Source of the DNA: an uncultured Caulobacterales bacterium
Lineage (GTDB): Bacteria; Pseudomonadota; Alphaproteobacteria; Caulobacterales; Maricaulaceae
Direction of reading: 5' to 3'
Length of the DNA: 37,174 nt
Assembly: GCA_937923965.1 (NCBI GenBank)
Contig: CALDTL010000138.1
Location: 1-37,174 of the forward strand
The translations under genes were made by a program, and so were the position numbers. Positions within the stretch are counted from its first letter, which is position 1. The number at the start of each line of letters is the position of its first letter. This document shows positions 1 through 6,602 of the stretch, one piece after another. The notes below the pieces were generated by a model. The model saw nothing but the letters and a program-made list of their open reading frames with translations. It did not search any database and had not been told where the DNA came from.

Positions 1-1
1 G

Positions 2-499
2 AAAGGCATGACGGACCATTATCCGCTCGCGGAAACGCAGCCATCCCCAGAGGAAGTGTCGCAGCGACTCCTTTATTCCCTCGTTGCCCCGTCGGCGCGC
101 ACATTTGCAGAAGGCGTTGTGCCCGACCCGCAAAGCGCAGACCTCGGCGCGATCTTCGGTCTCGGCTTCCCGCCTTATACGGGCGGGCCTCTGTCCTATA
201 TCGACACCATCGGTGCGGATGCCTATGTCGCGACATCGGATATGCTGGCGCAGCGTCACGGCGCTCGCTTTACGCCGCCGCAGCTCCTGCGGGATATGGC
301 GAAGTCCGGCAAAACGTTCTACGCCGATAGCACCCCGTCTTCGCAAAAGACCTATACGAAAAGCGCCCTAAACCGGATGCTAGAAGTCGAAGTCGTAAAA
401 ATCGCCAACGCCATGGGCATCGCCGCCAGCGTTGATGATTTAAAGGCAGATACGGTCGCGAAGATTTTAGCTGCGCAAGCGGGGAAGATCGCGGCTTAA
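2..499 (+). CDS. 3-hydroxyacyl-CoA dehydrogenase, FadB/FadJ-type, C-terminal part (5' truncated by window)
   Basis: This is the C-terminal end of a multifunctional beta-oxidation enzyme (enoyl-CoA hydratase / L-3-hydroxyacyl-CoA dehydrogenase). The reading frame is open to the window edge, so the ATG at 8 is almost certainly internal. Visible residues match the last 3HCDH C-terminal repeat: RLLYSLVAPSARTFAEGVV, then a DLGAIFGLGFPPYTGGPLSY stretch, which is the family hallmark (ADIGAIxGxGFPPxTGGPLSYID in relatives). RFTPPQLLRDMAKSGKTFY follows, and the tail is short and charged. The hydratase and NAD-binding parts would lie upstream, outside the window. The gene ends in a strong terminator, so it is probably the last gene of its operon (often fadA-fadB or an acyl-CoA dehydrogenase cluster). 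I cannot tell FadB from FadJ from this piece, so no symbol is given. Family assignment is firm. Confidence 0.9.
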   Translation, partial: KGMTDHYPLAETQPSPEEVSQRLLYSLVAPSARTFAEGVVPDPQSADLGAIFGLGFPPYTGGPLSYIDTIGADAYVATSDMLAQRHGARFTPPQLLRDMAKSGKTFYADSTPSSQKTYTKSALNRMLEVEVVKIANAMGIAASVDDLKADTVAKILAAQAGKIAA

Positions 500-521
500 A
501 TTATCTAAACTGTAAACAAGA

Positions 522-551
522 AAGCCCTGCTTCGAGCGGGGCTTTTTTTTT
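522..551 (+). terminator. Rho-independent terminator after the beta-oxidation gene
   Basis: A 10-bp stem, AAGCCCTGCT paired with AGCGGGGCTT (one G-U pair), with a TCG loop, is followed directly by a run of T. It begins 22 bp after the stop codon. This is a textbook intrinsic terminator for the plus-strand gene. Confidence 0.9.
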
Positions 552-618
552 GGGCCTACACTAAGGCCTAGTGTAACCTGTAGAAGTTTCTTATTTAAGG
601 GGCTCTACGTCAAACTTA

Positions 619-638
619 TCCCTGCCTTCGCAGGGATG
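619..638. repeat. Short palindromic repeat (ATCCCTGC hairpin)
   Basis: Perfect 8-bp inverted repeat ATCCCTGC / GCAGGGAT around the loop CTTC. The outer 7 bp, ATCCCTG/CAGGGAT, are the same as the outer arms of the two 58-bp repeats at 676-733 and 1114-1171, so the three look like one family with different centres. It resembles the small intergenic palindromes common in alphaproteobacteria. Confidence 0.7.
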
Positions 639-675
639 AGAATTGTAAAAAATCTCCAATACCTATACTATCTCT

Positions 676-733
676 CATCCCTGTCCGTTGTTTGGTGCGC
701 CAAACAACTTGAGCAGGGATCGGTGTGTTGAAC
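676..733. repeat. 58-bp direct repeat, left copy, with nested palindrome
   Basis: Identical in 57 of 58 positions to 1114-1171 and in the same orientation. Inside is a 9-bp perfect stem GTTGTTTGG / CCAAACAAC around TGCG. That stem is enclosed by ATCCCTG / CAGGGAT arms, giving a long stem with an asymmetric internal loop. It lies 43 bp beyond the stop codon of the GIY-YIG gene. Confidence 0.85.
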
Positions 734-776
734 ATCAAACAATGTCCAAAACCCCATTCAGGTAACCTCGAAACCA

Positions 777-1076
777 TCACATAAACCCGCCCGTTACCGG
801 ACAAATGGCCTGCCAATTCGGATTGCACTCCTCAATTAGCCGAATTTTCCAAGGGCGCTTCCACGCTTTCAATCGTTTCTCCCGCAAGATCGCTTCATTG
901 ATGTCGACGTAATCTTCGAACCAGACGAGGCGGTTTATACTCTTGCGCGCGGTGTAGCTCTTAGGGTCTATCTTCTGTTGATGATCAAGCAGTCGGGCTG
1001 GCAAATCCTTCGTCATGCCAATGTAAATCGCGCCATTTTTATGGCTGACCAGGATGTAAACGAAAGCGAAACTCAC
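777..1076 (-). CDS. Small GIY-YIG nuclease-family protein
   Basis: 99-residue protein made up of a single GIY-YIG domain, as in the UPF0213/YhbQ-like stand-alone group. The two signature elements are VYI (residues 6-8) and YIG (18-20). The conserved arginine is in PARLLDH (R28) and the candidate catalytic glutamate is in AILREKRLK (about E66). WKIRLIEECNPNW closes the domain. The frame begins with GTG and I see no strong ribosome site, so the start is uncertain. Relatives are DNA-nicking enzymes whose cellular role is mostly unknown. The gene sits alone between two near-identical 58-bp palindromic repeats, in the gap between the 3' ends of the beta-oxidation gene and the vWA gene. This suggests a repeat-associated cassette; that link is inference, while family membership is clear. 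Confidence 0.85.
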   Translation of the reverse strand: MSFAFVYILVSHKNGAIYIGMTKDLPARLLDHQQKIDPKSYTARKSINRLVWFEDYVDINEAILREKRLKAWKRPWKIRLIEECNPNWQAICPVTGGFM

Positions 1077-1113
1077 GTTCCATAATCAGCATTAGATCAA
1101 TTTGTGTCAAATC

Positions 1114-1171
1114 CATCCCTGTCCGTTGTTTGGTGCGCCAAACGACTTGAGCAGGGATCGGTGTGTTGAAC
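1114..1171. repeat. 58-bp direct repeat, right copy, with nested palindrome
   Basis: Second copy of the element at 676-733, differing by a single A-to-G change in one arm of the inner stem (CCAAACGAC instead of CCAAACAAC). It lies 37 bp upstream of the GIY-YIG start and 10 bp beyond the stop of the vWA gene. There it could also act as an RNA hairpin at the 3' end of the sigma/vWA transcript. Confidence 0.85.
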
Positions 1172-1181
1172 CGAGCGCCCC

Positions 1182-4085
1182 TTACTTCTCCATTGTCTCT
1201 ATCAACTTCACCAGCTGGATAAATTCCGCGCGGTAGCCGTTTTCATCATCGCCCTTCGCGCCCTTGGCGAGCTTTATCGCGTCGGCATAGCTATAGTCTT
1301 CGACGGCCGTATCACCGCGGAGTTTCTGGCCGACGATTGAGACCGCCGTAGCGAAGCGCATGTCGTCGCTGGCGCGGCGCAGGCTCCGCTCTTGGCGCTT
1401 TCCGATGGGGAAAGTTTGAAGCGTGGAGGTGTCGGCATCCGGCAATTTATGACGGATTTTGACAAAGGCATATTCATCGGACCCCGTATTGGTCGGCGGC
1501 GTCTCCGCGACATAACGCAAGCTATCCACCGTTACCGCAGGCGATCCCACAGGCGTCATTTCATAGATCGCGGTGACGGTATGACCCGCGCCAATTTCGC
1601 CCGCATCGACCTTGTCATTATTAAAGTCCTGGCGTTTTAACGCGCGGGTTTCATATCCGATGAGGCGATATTCTGCGATGGTCGCCGGGTTGAACTCGAC
1701 CTGGATTTTGACGTCTTTGGCGATGGTAAAGAGCGCGCTGCCCGCTTCATTAGCGAGCACCTTTTGCGCCTCGGACAAGCTATCAATATAGGCCGCGACG
1801 CCGTTTCCATTTTGCGCGAGTGACTGCATGAGGTGGTCATTATAATTGCCCATCCCAAAGCCGAGTACGGAGAGGAAAATCCCGCTCTCGCGTTTCTCTT
1901 CAATGAACGTCTTCATGTCATCGGGTGACGAAAAGCCGACATTAAAGTCCCCGTCCGTCGCGAGGATCACGCGGTTCACGCCTTCATCATCAAAGTTTTC
2001 CTGCGCCTTGAGATAGGCGAGTTCGAGCCCCGCTGCGCCAGCCGTGGAGCCACCTGCCCTGAGATTATTCAGCGCTTTCAGAATATCGTCTTTATCTTTA
2101 ACGCGCGTTGGCTCCAGCACGGTTCCGCTCGCGCTCGCATAGGCCACGATGGAGACGGTGTCGTCTTCATCCAGCGTATTGAGAAGCAGCTTGAAACTAT
2201 TGATAAGCAGCGGCAATTTATTCGCTTGGTTCATCGACCCCGACGTATCAATGAGGAAAACCAAATTGCTGCGCGGCTTCTCGCTGGCGGGCGGGACATA
2301 GCCTTTGATGCCGACGTGCATCAGCTTCGTATCGGCATTCCACGGGTTGGACGTCACCGTGACATTGGCTTTGAACGGCTCATCTGCAGATTTCGGCGCG
2401 GCGTAATCATAGGGGAAATAATTGATCATTTCCTCCAGACGGATGGACGCCCGCGGCGGTAATTTTCCAGCATTAATAGACGCCCGCATGAAAGAATAGC
2501 TAGCGGTATCCACATCCACAGAGAATGTAGAGACGGGCTTTTCCGCAACCGGAGTGGGGAGGTTCGCCTTGTAAATCTCAAACGCATCGCGGTTCTCAAA
2601 TTCGCGAACAATGTTGCCATCGTCGTCGCGGAGAATATATTTTGGCGGGGCGGGCTTTGTGAAACTCGCCGTCTTATTTAAGGCTTGAGAGTCAGGCTTC
2701 CATTCTTCTCTCGCGGGTTCGATTAATACTCTTTCACTTCTTGTTTCGTATTGCGCAGGCGTGATGACGTAATCAATTCGTTCTTCCTCGATCACGACCT
2801 TGTTGATGACTTCCTCACCATTCGCGAGTTTCACAACGAAATCCTTGGTCACGGCGGGAATAGTGACTTCTTCCACTTTCTGAGGCGTGATCATCACCTG
2901 TTTTGTAACCGTCTTATACTTCGCAGGTATCAGTACTCGGCACAGGATTTCGCCTGTGTCGCTTACAAGTGTTTCCGTGGATTCAACGACCTGATTGGTC
3001 ACGCCATTAAACACCGTAAATTGACGTTTGGCGCTGGGGTCAACCGCAGCTGCAGACTGGACGATTTCAAGCGTAAGACCTCCGATTTTTTCGGCTCCGC
3101 GCGGGGCATTTTCAGGTGCCGGAGCAACGCCTGCAACAAGGGCTGGCGGCGGAGTAGGAGCAGCAAAGCTAGGTCCCGATGCAATAAAAGAATTTTGTTG
3201 GGGGGGGCGTTGGTTAAACCTTTGGGCTCGTTTGCGATTCTCAGCTTCTATCCCTACCGAATCCGACCTGATCTCATTTAATAAACTATCCACGGATCCA
3301 ATCCCGCCTTGCGGCTGCGGAATTGGTTGCGGCGCAGATGGAAGAACCTCTGACGCGATAACGGTTTGCGTCCCATCATCTCTTAATTCGATAGTTTCGC
3401 TAATGGTTTCGAATGTCGGGGGGACCGTGACGAGTTCAGTGGATGATTCTTGCACAACAACAGGTTCTGAGACTGTTTCAAAAGTGCCATCCGCTTTTTC
3501 GACGCGGCGCGTTTCTTGTTTCGTCACAGCAGGAACTGTTCTTTCAACGGTTCGAGCCGGCGTTTTCTCTACGCGCCGTTCGACAACGATTGTCTGGGGC
3601 GCTTCAGCCGATTGCGCCTTAGCAGCACCCACCGTCTGATCATCGACTGCAGAGTCCATTTCCGCGACCTCTACGGCAATCGTCGTCTCTTCCAGCGTCG
3701 ATAAATCCCCCATCACCGGAAAGACGATCAACCCCGCGATTAAGGCCGCCGCGCAGGTGCCGCCCATCATCATGGTTTGTGGTTTGAAATTTGTTAGTGC
3801 GTTAAATTTGGCCATCGTCTGTCTCCCAAAGGTCTGCACACGCGTTGTTCGTGTGGTCTGACCTGTAGGACGTGCGGCAGCCGCCGTTCCTTGGGTAGCC
3901 GGTGTATTTTTTTCTGATGTCTCTATTTTTTCAGCGGTTTTTTCAGCAGTTTTTTCGACAATTTCTTCTGAAGAAAATTCTGCGTTGAACGCCGCCATCG
4001 CCGCGTCCATCGCGCCTTGACGAGAGGGTTTAGAAGGTTTCATTTTACGCATCTCTGCTGCCAGTTTATCTAATTCATTACTCAT
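1182..4085 (-). CDS. Transmembrane von Willebrand factor A protein, YfbK family, coupled to an ECF sigma factor
   Basis: 967 residues, against roughly 550-700 for typical YfbK-type proteins as I recall. Order of parts: a charged, probably cytoplasmic N-terminus (1-103); one membrane segment (about 105-126, MMMGGTCAAALIAGLIVFPV); and a long low-complexity linker (about 130-500) with repeated VPA-x-Y-x-T units. Then come the YfbK N-terminal domain (FSVDVDTASYSF at 521-532), the vWA domain with an intact MIDAS (DTSGS at 613-617, a threonine near 681, and DGD at 711-713), and a DUF3520-like C-terminal domain to the end. The metal site predicts binding of a protein ligand outside the inner membrane. 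Its ATG overlaps the sigma factor stop (ATGA), so the two are co-translated. Cytoplasmic head, one helix and a periplasmic sensor is also the topology of transmembrane anti-sigma factors; that role is inference. An 8-base C run occurs inside the linker. Confidence 0.88.
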   Translation of the reverse strand: MSNELDKLAAEMRKMKPSKPSRQGAMDAAMAAFNAEFSSEEIVEKTAEKTAEKIETSEKNTPATQGTAAAARPTGQTTRTTRVQTFGRQTMAKFNALTNFKPQTMMMGGTCAAALIAGLIVFPVMGDLSTLEETTIAVEVAEMDSAVDDQTVGAAKAQSAEAPQTIVVERRVEKTPARTVERTVPAVTKQETRRVEKADGTFETVSEPVVVQESSTELVTVPPTFETISETIELRDDGTQTVIASEVLPSAPQPIPQPQGGIGSVDSLLNEIRSDSVGIEAENRKRAQRFNQRPPQQNSFIASGPSFAAPTPPPALVAGVAPAPENAPRGAEKIGGLTLEIVQSAAAVDPSAKRQFTVFNGVTNQVVESTETLVSDTGEILCRVLIPAKYKTVTKQVMITPQKVEEVTIPAVTKDFVVKLANGEEVINKVVIEEERIDYVITPAQYETRSERVLIEPAREEWKPDSQALNKTASFTKPAPPKYILRDDDGNIVREFENRDAFEIYKANLPTPVAEKPVSTFSVDVDTASYSFMRASINAGKLPPRASIRLEEMINYFPYDYAAPKSADEPFKANVTVTSNPWNADTKLMHVGIKGYVPPASEKPRSNLVFLIDTSGSMNQANKLPLLINSFKLLLNTLDEDDTVSIVAYASASGTVLEPTRVKDKDDILKALNNLRAGGSTAGAAGLELAYLKAQENFDDEGVNRVILATDGDFNVGFSSPDDMKTFIEEKRESGIFLSVLGFGMGNYNDHLMQSLAQNGNGVAAYIDSLSEAQKVLANEAGSALFTIAKDVKIQVEFNPATIAEYRLIGYETRALKRQDFNNDKVDAGEIGAGHTVTAIYEMTPVGSPAVTVDSLRYVAETPPTNTGSDEYAFVKIRHKLPDADTSTLQTFPIGKRQERSLRRASDDMRFATAVSIVGQKLRGDTAVEDYSYADAIKLAKGAKGDDENGYRAEFIQLVKLIETMEK

Positions 4086-4645
4086 GCGATTGCCTCCTCT
4101 CCTAATCCGTTATCTTTTGATGCGATTGTTTTTAACCGCCGCCTGATTTCGCTCATGCGCCACGCGATTGTGCCTTCCGCGACCCCTAAAACTTCGGCGG
4201 CTTCGGCGAAATTCATCTCCTCCCCGAGGGTCAGCGCCGCCGTTGCCCGCAGGTCTTCCGATAAGGTTCCGAGCGCCGTTTGCAGCCAAGATAAGCGGGA
4301 GGTCATATCCGCCGCCTCGCCCCGCGAGAGCGCTTCGACCTCGGCATAACCCGCCGTGGTTCGCGCCCGCGTCGCTGATTTTCGCAGCGCATCTTTGGCG
4401 GCATTCACCGCAATACGGTGCAGCCAGCTGGTGACTTTCGCTTCGCCGCGCCAATGTTTTAACTTACCCGGCAGGCTCGCCCATATTTCCTGCGTGATAT
4501 CCTCGGCGTCGCTTTGATTTCGGACGACACTATAAACGACGCGAAAAACGCGGTCATAATGCCGTCCCAATAGCTCACGAAACGCGGAGGCATCCCCCAA
4601 TGCCGCCCGCGTCATCAACGCTTCGCTATCGTCTTTTTGCTTCAT
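4082..4645 (-). CDS. ECF-type RNA polymerase sigma factor
   Basis: 187 residues from the ATG chosen here. A TTG 30 bp further upstream is in frame but has its purine run too close to serve as a ribosome site. Region 2 is clear: FRELLGRHYDRVFRVVYSVV, then QSDAEDITQEIW (the region 2.2/2.3 hallmark DAEDxxQE), then VTSWLHRIAVNAAKDALRK. Region 4 is a helix-turn-helix: LSEDLRATAALTLGEEMNFAEAAE continuing into GVAEGTIAWRMSEIRRRL. It recruits core RNA polymerase to an alternative promoter set. The only gene coupled to it is the vWA membrane protein, so that protein is the natural candidate for its regulator. Upstream lies a CCCAA-N10-TTGGG inverted repeat (4664-4683), and a CGTCTTA stretch resembling an ECF -10 element sits about 15 bp before the ATG. 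No separate anti-sigma gene is visible nearby. Confidence 0.92.
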   Translation of the reverse strand: MKQKDDSEALMTRAALGDASAFRELLGRHYDRVFRVVYSVVRNQSDAEDITQEIWASLPGKLKHWRGEAKVTSWLHRIAVNAAKDALRKSATRARTTAGYAEVEALSRGEAADMTSRLSWLQTALGTLSEDLRATAALTLGEEMNFAEAAEVLGVAEGTIAWRMSEIRRRLKTIASKDNGLGEEAIA

Positions 4646-4663
4646 CTTGACTGTAAGACGTAT

Positions 4664-4683
4664 CCCAAATGGCAATCCTTGGG
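4664..4683 (-). promoter_or_regulatory. Inverted repeat upstream of the ECF sigma gene (possible operator)
   Basis: CCCAA and TTGGG are separated by 10 bp, 18 bp upstream of the sigma factor ATG. Between it and the ATG is CGTCTTA, similar to the CGTC -10 core of many autoregulated ECF promoters, but I cannot find a convincing matching -35. It is a weak candidate regulatory site. Confidence 0.3.
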
Positions 4684-4717
4684 AAATATTTTAAAAAAAC
4701 TGAATTTTTACATACCC

Positions 4718-4782
4718 CCTTCTCCCATTGGGAGAAGGTGCCGGAGCATTTTGAAAAAATGTGGAGGCGGATGAGGGGTCAG
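4718..4782. repeat. REP-like element, copy 1
   Basis: Contains CCTTCTCCC-ATT-GGGAGAAGG followed by GTGCC and, after an A/T-rich insert, GGCGGATGAGGGG. This is the layout of the common proteobacterial intergenic element in which a CTTCTCCC palindrome is joined to a GGATGAGGG tail. It is an inverted partner of 4815-4861. Confidence 0.7.
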
Positions 4783-4814
4783 CAACTTGCTGCGACAGCC
4801 CATTACTCGAAAAT

Positions 4815-4861
4815 CTGTCCCCTCAACCGCCCTTCGGGCACCTTCTCCCTATGGGAGAAGG
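4815..4861. repeat. REP-like element, copy 2 (inverted)
   Basis: Reads CTGTCCCCTCAACCGCCC, then TTCGGGCACC, and the palindrome CCTTCTCCC-TAT-GGGAGAAGG. It is the reverse complement arrangement of copy 1, and ends 7 bp before the stop codon of the Pif1-type gene. The pair could form a long hairpin and may serve as terminator for the helicase transcript. Confidence 0.7.
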
Positions 4862-4867
4862 ACTCTG

Positions 4868-6142
4868 CTATTGCCGCATCCCTACATTTACATCCTCGGC
4901 CCGCAGGGGCACGGTTAGGGATAGGCCTGCCAGCGTCCGAGCCCGCGAAAGCGCGACGTATGTTTGGCCCATGGCAAAAGCCCCGCGTCCGAGATCAATG
5001 CGGACATCATCGAGCGTCAGGCCTTGGGCTTTGTGGATGGTCACGGCCCAGGCCAAAATGAGCGGCATTTGCTGAAAGCTGGCCGTGGTCGTCTCTTCCA
5101 TTTTCAGCTCGGCCTCATTCCATTTGTAATTAATCATGTCCCATTTTTCAGGCTCGATCTTCCGAACAGCGGGATCAGTGTCAAAGCGCACGAAGACCTC
5201 TTCGGGCGAAAGCGTTACGACGGTCCCGAGCGAGCCATTGACCCAGCGCTTCTTGGGATCATTGCGCACCGCCATCACCCGCGCGCCTTTTTTCAGCGCG
5301 AGCTGGGACGGAACGGGCAATCGATTGGCACTGAAATTCCCTTTCGTCTTACTCTCATATTCAACGGCGGCGCTCTCCAGCGCTTGTAACCCGCTTTTAT
5401 TATAGCGCTCCGCGACCGCATTGGTCGCTGTGAGCAGCACCGGGATATGGCCGTCGCGATGCGCGCCGACGCAGATATTATTTATCTCTTGAACGGTCTC
5501 TTCAACATTTCGGGCGACCCGCAAATCGGAAAGAAGCTTTACGAAATCGGCGTCGCGCTGGCGATAGACTCGCGAGAGTTCAAAATGCACAGGCGGATAA
5601 TTCTCCAGCACATTGGAGTTATAGGCATAGGGGCCGGAATAGCCGAGCTGCGCGAGAACAGCATGTTCATGGCGCGGGATGACCGGCGGTAGCTGGAAGA
5701 AATCCCCCACCAGCAACACCCGAACACCGCCAAAGGGCTCGCGCGAGTCTTGGGCTTTGCGCAGGACCAAATCTATTCCGTCGAGAATATCCGCGCGCAG
5801 CATAGAGACTTCGTCGATGACAATGAGGTCGACTTTTTTCCAAAGGCGGTTCTTGCGCTGATCGACCAGGGCGGCCTCGTCGATAATTTTGAACGGGAAA
5901 CGAAAGAAAGAATGGATGGTCTGCCCGCCGACATTTAGCGCCGCCACACCCGTCGGCGCGAGGACGACAGTGTTGCGGATATTGGCTTGGGTTTTGATAT
6001 AATTGACGAGGGTCGATTTGCCCGTCCCCGCCTCGCCCGTCACGAGGATCGGCGAGCGGTCATCGGACTCAAGCTGTTCCAAGATATGGCGAACCGTGGG
6101 GTCATCGGCATAGTTGTCGGGGAAATTCGCGGAGATGGCCAC
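4868..6142 (-). CDS. Pif1-like ATP-dependent DNA helicase (superfamily 1)
   Basis: 424 residues. Walker A is GEAGTGKST (36-44). Motif Ia is VLAPTGVAALNVGG with QTIHSFF (60-80). Walker B is DLIVIDEVSM (105-114) and motif III is GDFFQLPPV (about 146-154). VTIHKAQGLTLD (367-378) and YVALSRARTLAGL (395-407) are motifs V and VI. This set is diagnostic of Pif1/RecD2-type 5'-to-3' DNA helicases; the short length, with no extra N- or C-terminal domain, matches the compact bacterial Pif1-like group. The frame opens with GTG immediately after the TAA of holC, with no gap, so translation is probably coupled. The partner, the chi subunit, links SSB to the clamp loader, which suggests a role near the replication fork (inference). 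The downstream end is marked by REP-like hairpins. Confidence 0.9.
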   Translation of the reverse strand: MAISANFPDNYADDPTVRHILEQLESDDRSPILVTGEAGTGKSTLVNYIKTQANIRNTVVLAPTGVAALNVGGQTIHSFFRFPFKIIDEAALVDQRKNRLWKKVDLIVIDEVSMLRADILDGIDLVLRKAQDSREPFGGVRVLLVGDFFQLPPVIPRHEHAVLAQLGYSGPYAYNSNVLENYPPVHFELSRVYRQRDADFVKLLSDLRVARNVEETVQEINNICVGAHRDGHIPVLLTATNAVAERYNKSGLQALESAAVEYESKTKGNFSANRLPVPSQLALKKGARVMAVRNDPKKRWVNGSLGTVVTLSPEEVFVRFDTDPAVRKIEPEKWDMINYKWNEAELKMEETTTASFQQMPLILAWAVTIHKAQGLTLDDVRIDLGRGAFAMGQTYVALSRARTLAGLSLTVPLRAEDVNVGMRQ

Positions 6143-6598
6143 TTAGGCTTTTTTCTCCCAACGCCCGCGATCATCTTGCTGATAATAGGCCAGTGCCGCA
6201 CCGGTGTCTTTCAGGGCTTTCCACCGCCCGCGTTCGCGCTGCACATCCTCACTGGCGCGGCCATTTATCATGACCATCGCGCGGCTGACGCCGTCCATGT
6301 CTGCGACCTCGGCACCATCAATCAGGAACACTGCGTCAAAGCCTTTGGCGCTTTCTGTGGTGGCGCTCAATAGGATCGGCTGCAGCTCGGCTTGTGGTTC
6401 GTCTTCTCGGCCATGCGGCAGAAAGGAGTCATCGCGAAAGGTCCATAGAAACGTGTCTAGGCCTTCGAGCTTGTCCGCAGGCAATTTCACCAAAGCACGC
6501 CAACCTTTAGATAGCGTCTTCTCGAGCAAGCCCGGCAAAACGCCCTCGAGGGTCGACGCCTCTAGGTGATAGAACCAATATTCTGCGGCGCCAGCCAC
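6143..6598 (-). CDS. holC: DNA polymerase III subunit chi
   Basis: 151 residues from the GTG at 6598, close to the 147 of the E. coli protein. A longer frame from a TTG at 6652 would run 50 bp into pepA and adds residues unlike the family. The chi pattern is plain: EYWFYHLEASTLEGVLPGLL near the start, GWRALVKLP, LDTFLWTFRDDSFLPHG, and QPILLS. DAVFLIDGAEV and GRWKALKDTGAALAYYQQDD complete the Rossmann-like fold. Chi binds the C-terminal tail of SSB and, where psi exists, anchors the clamp loader to the lagging strand; alphaproteobacteria generally have chi without an obvious psi. The start lies 4 bp after the pepA stop, and the stop is directly followed by the Pif1-type gene, so pepA-holC-helicase is one operon. 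Confidence 0.9.
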   Translation of the reverse strand: MAGAAEYWFYHLEASTLEGVLPGLLEKTLSKGWRALVKLPADKLEGLDTFLWTFRDDSFLPHGREDEPQAELQPILLSATTESAKGFDAVFLIDGAEVADMDGVSRAMVMINGRASEDVQRERGRWKALKDTGAALAYYQQDDRGRWEKKA

Positions 6599-6602
6599 AG
6601 AG

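Noticed and set aside
616-828. 70-codon minus-strand frame over the left 58-bp repeat
   Set aside because: It runs through the palindromic repeats and overlaps the end of the GIY-YIG gene; no coding character.
676-1171. CRISPR-like reading of the 58-bp repeats
   Set aside because: Only two copies, 380 bp apart, with a gene between them and strong internal dyads; not an array.
2751-3639. Two long plus-strand frames (176 and 203 codons) opposite the vWA gene
   Set aside because: They lie antisense to a well-supported gene with conserved domains; their translations are low-complexity mirror products of the linker repeats.
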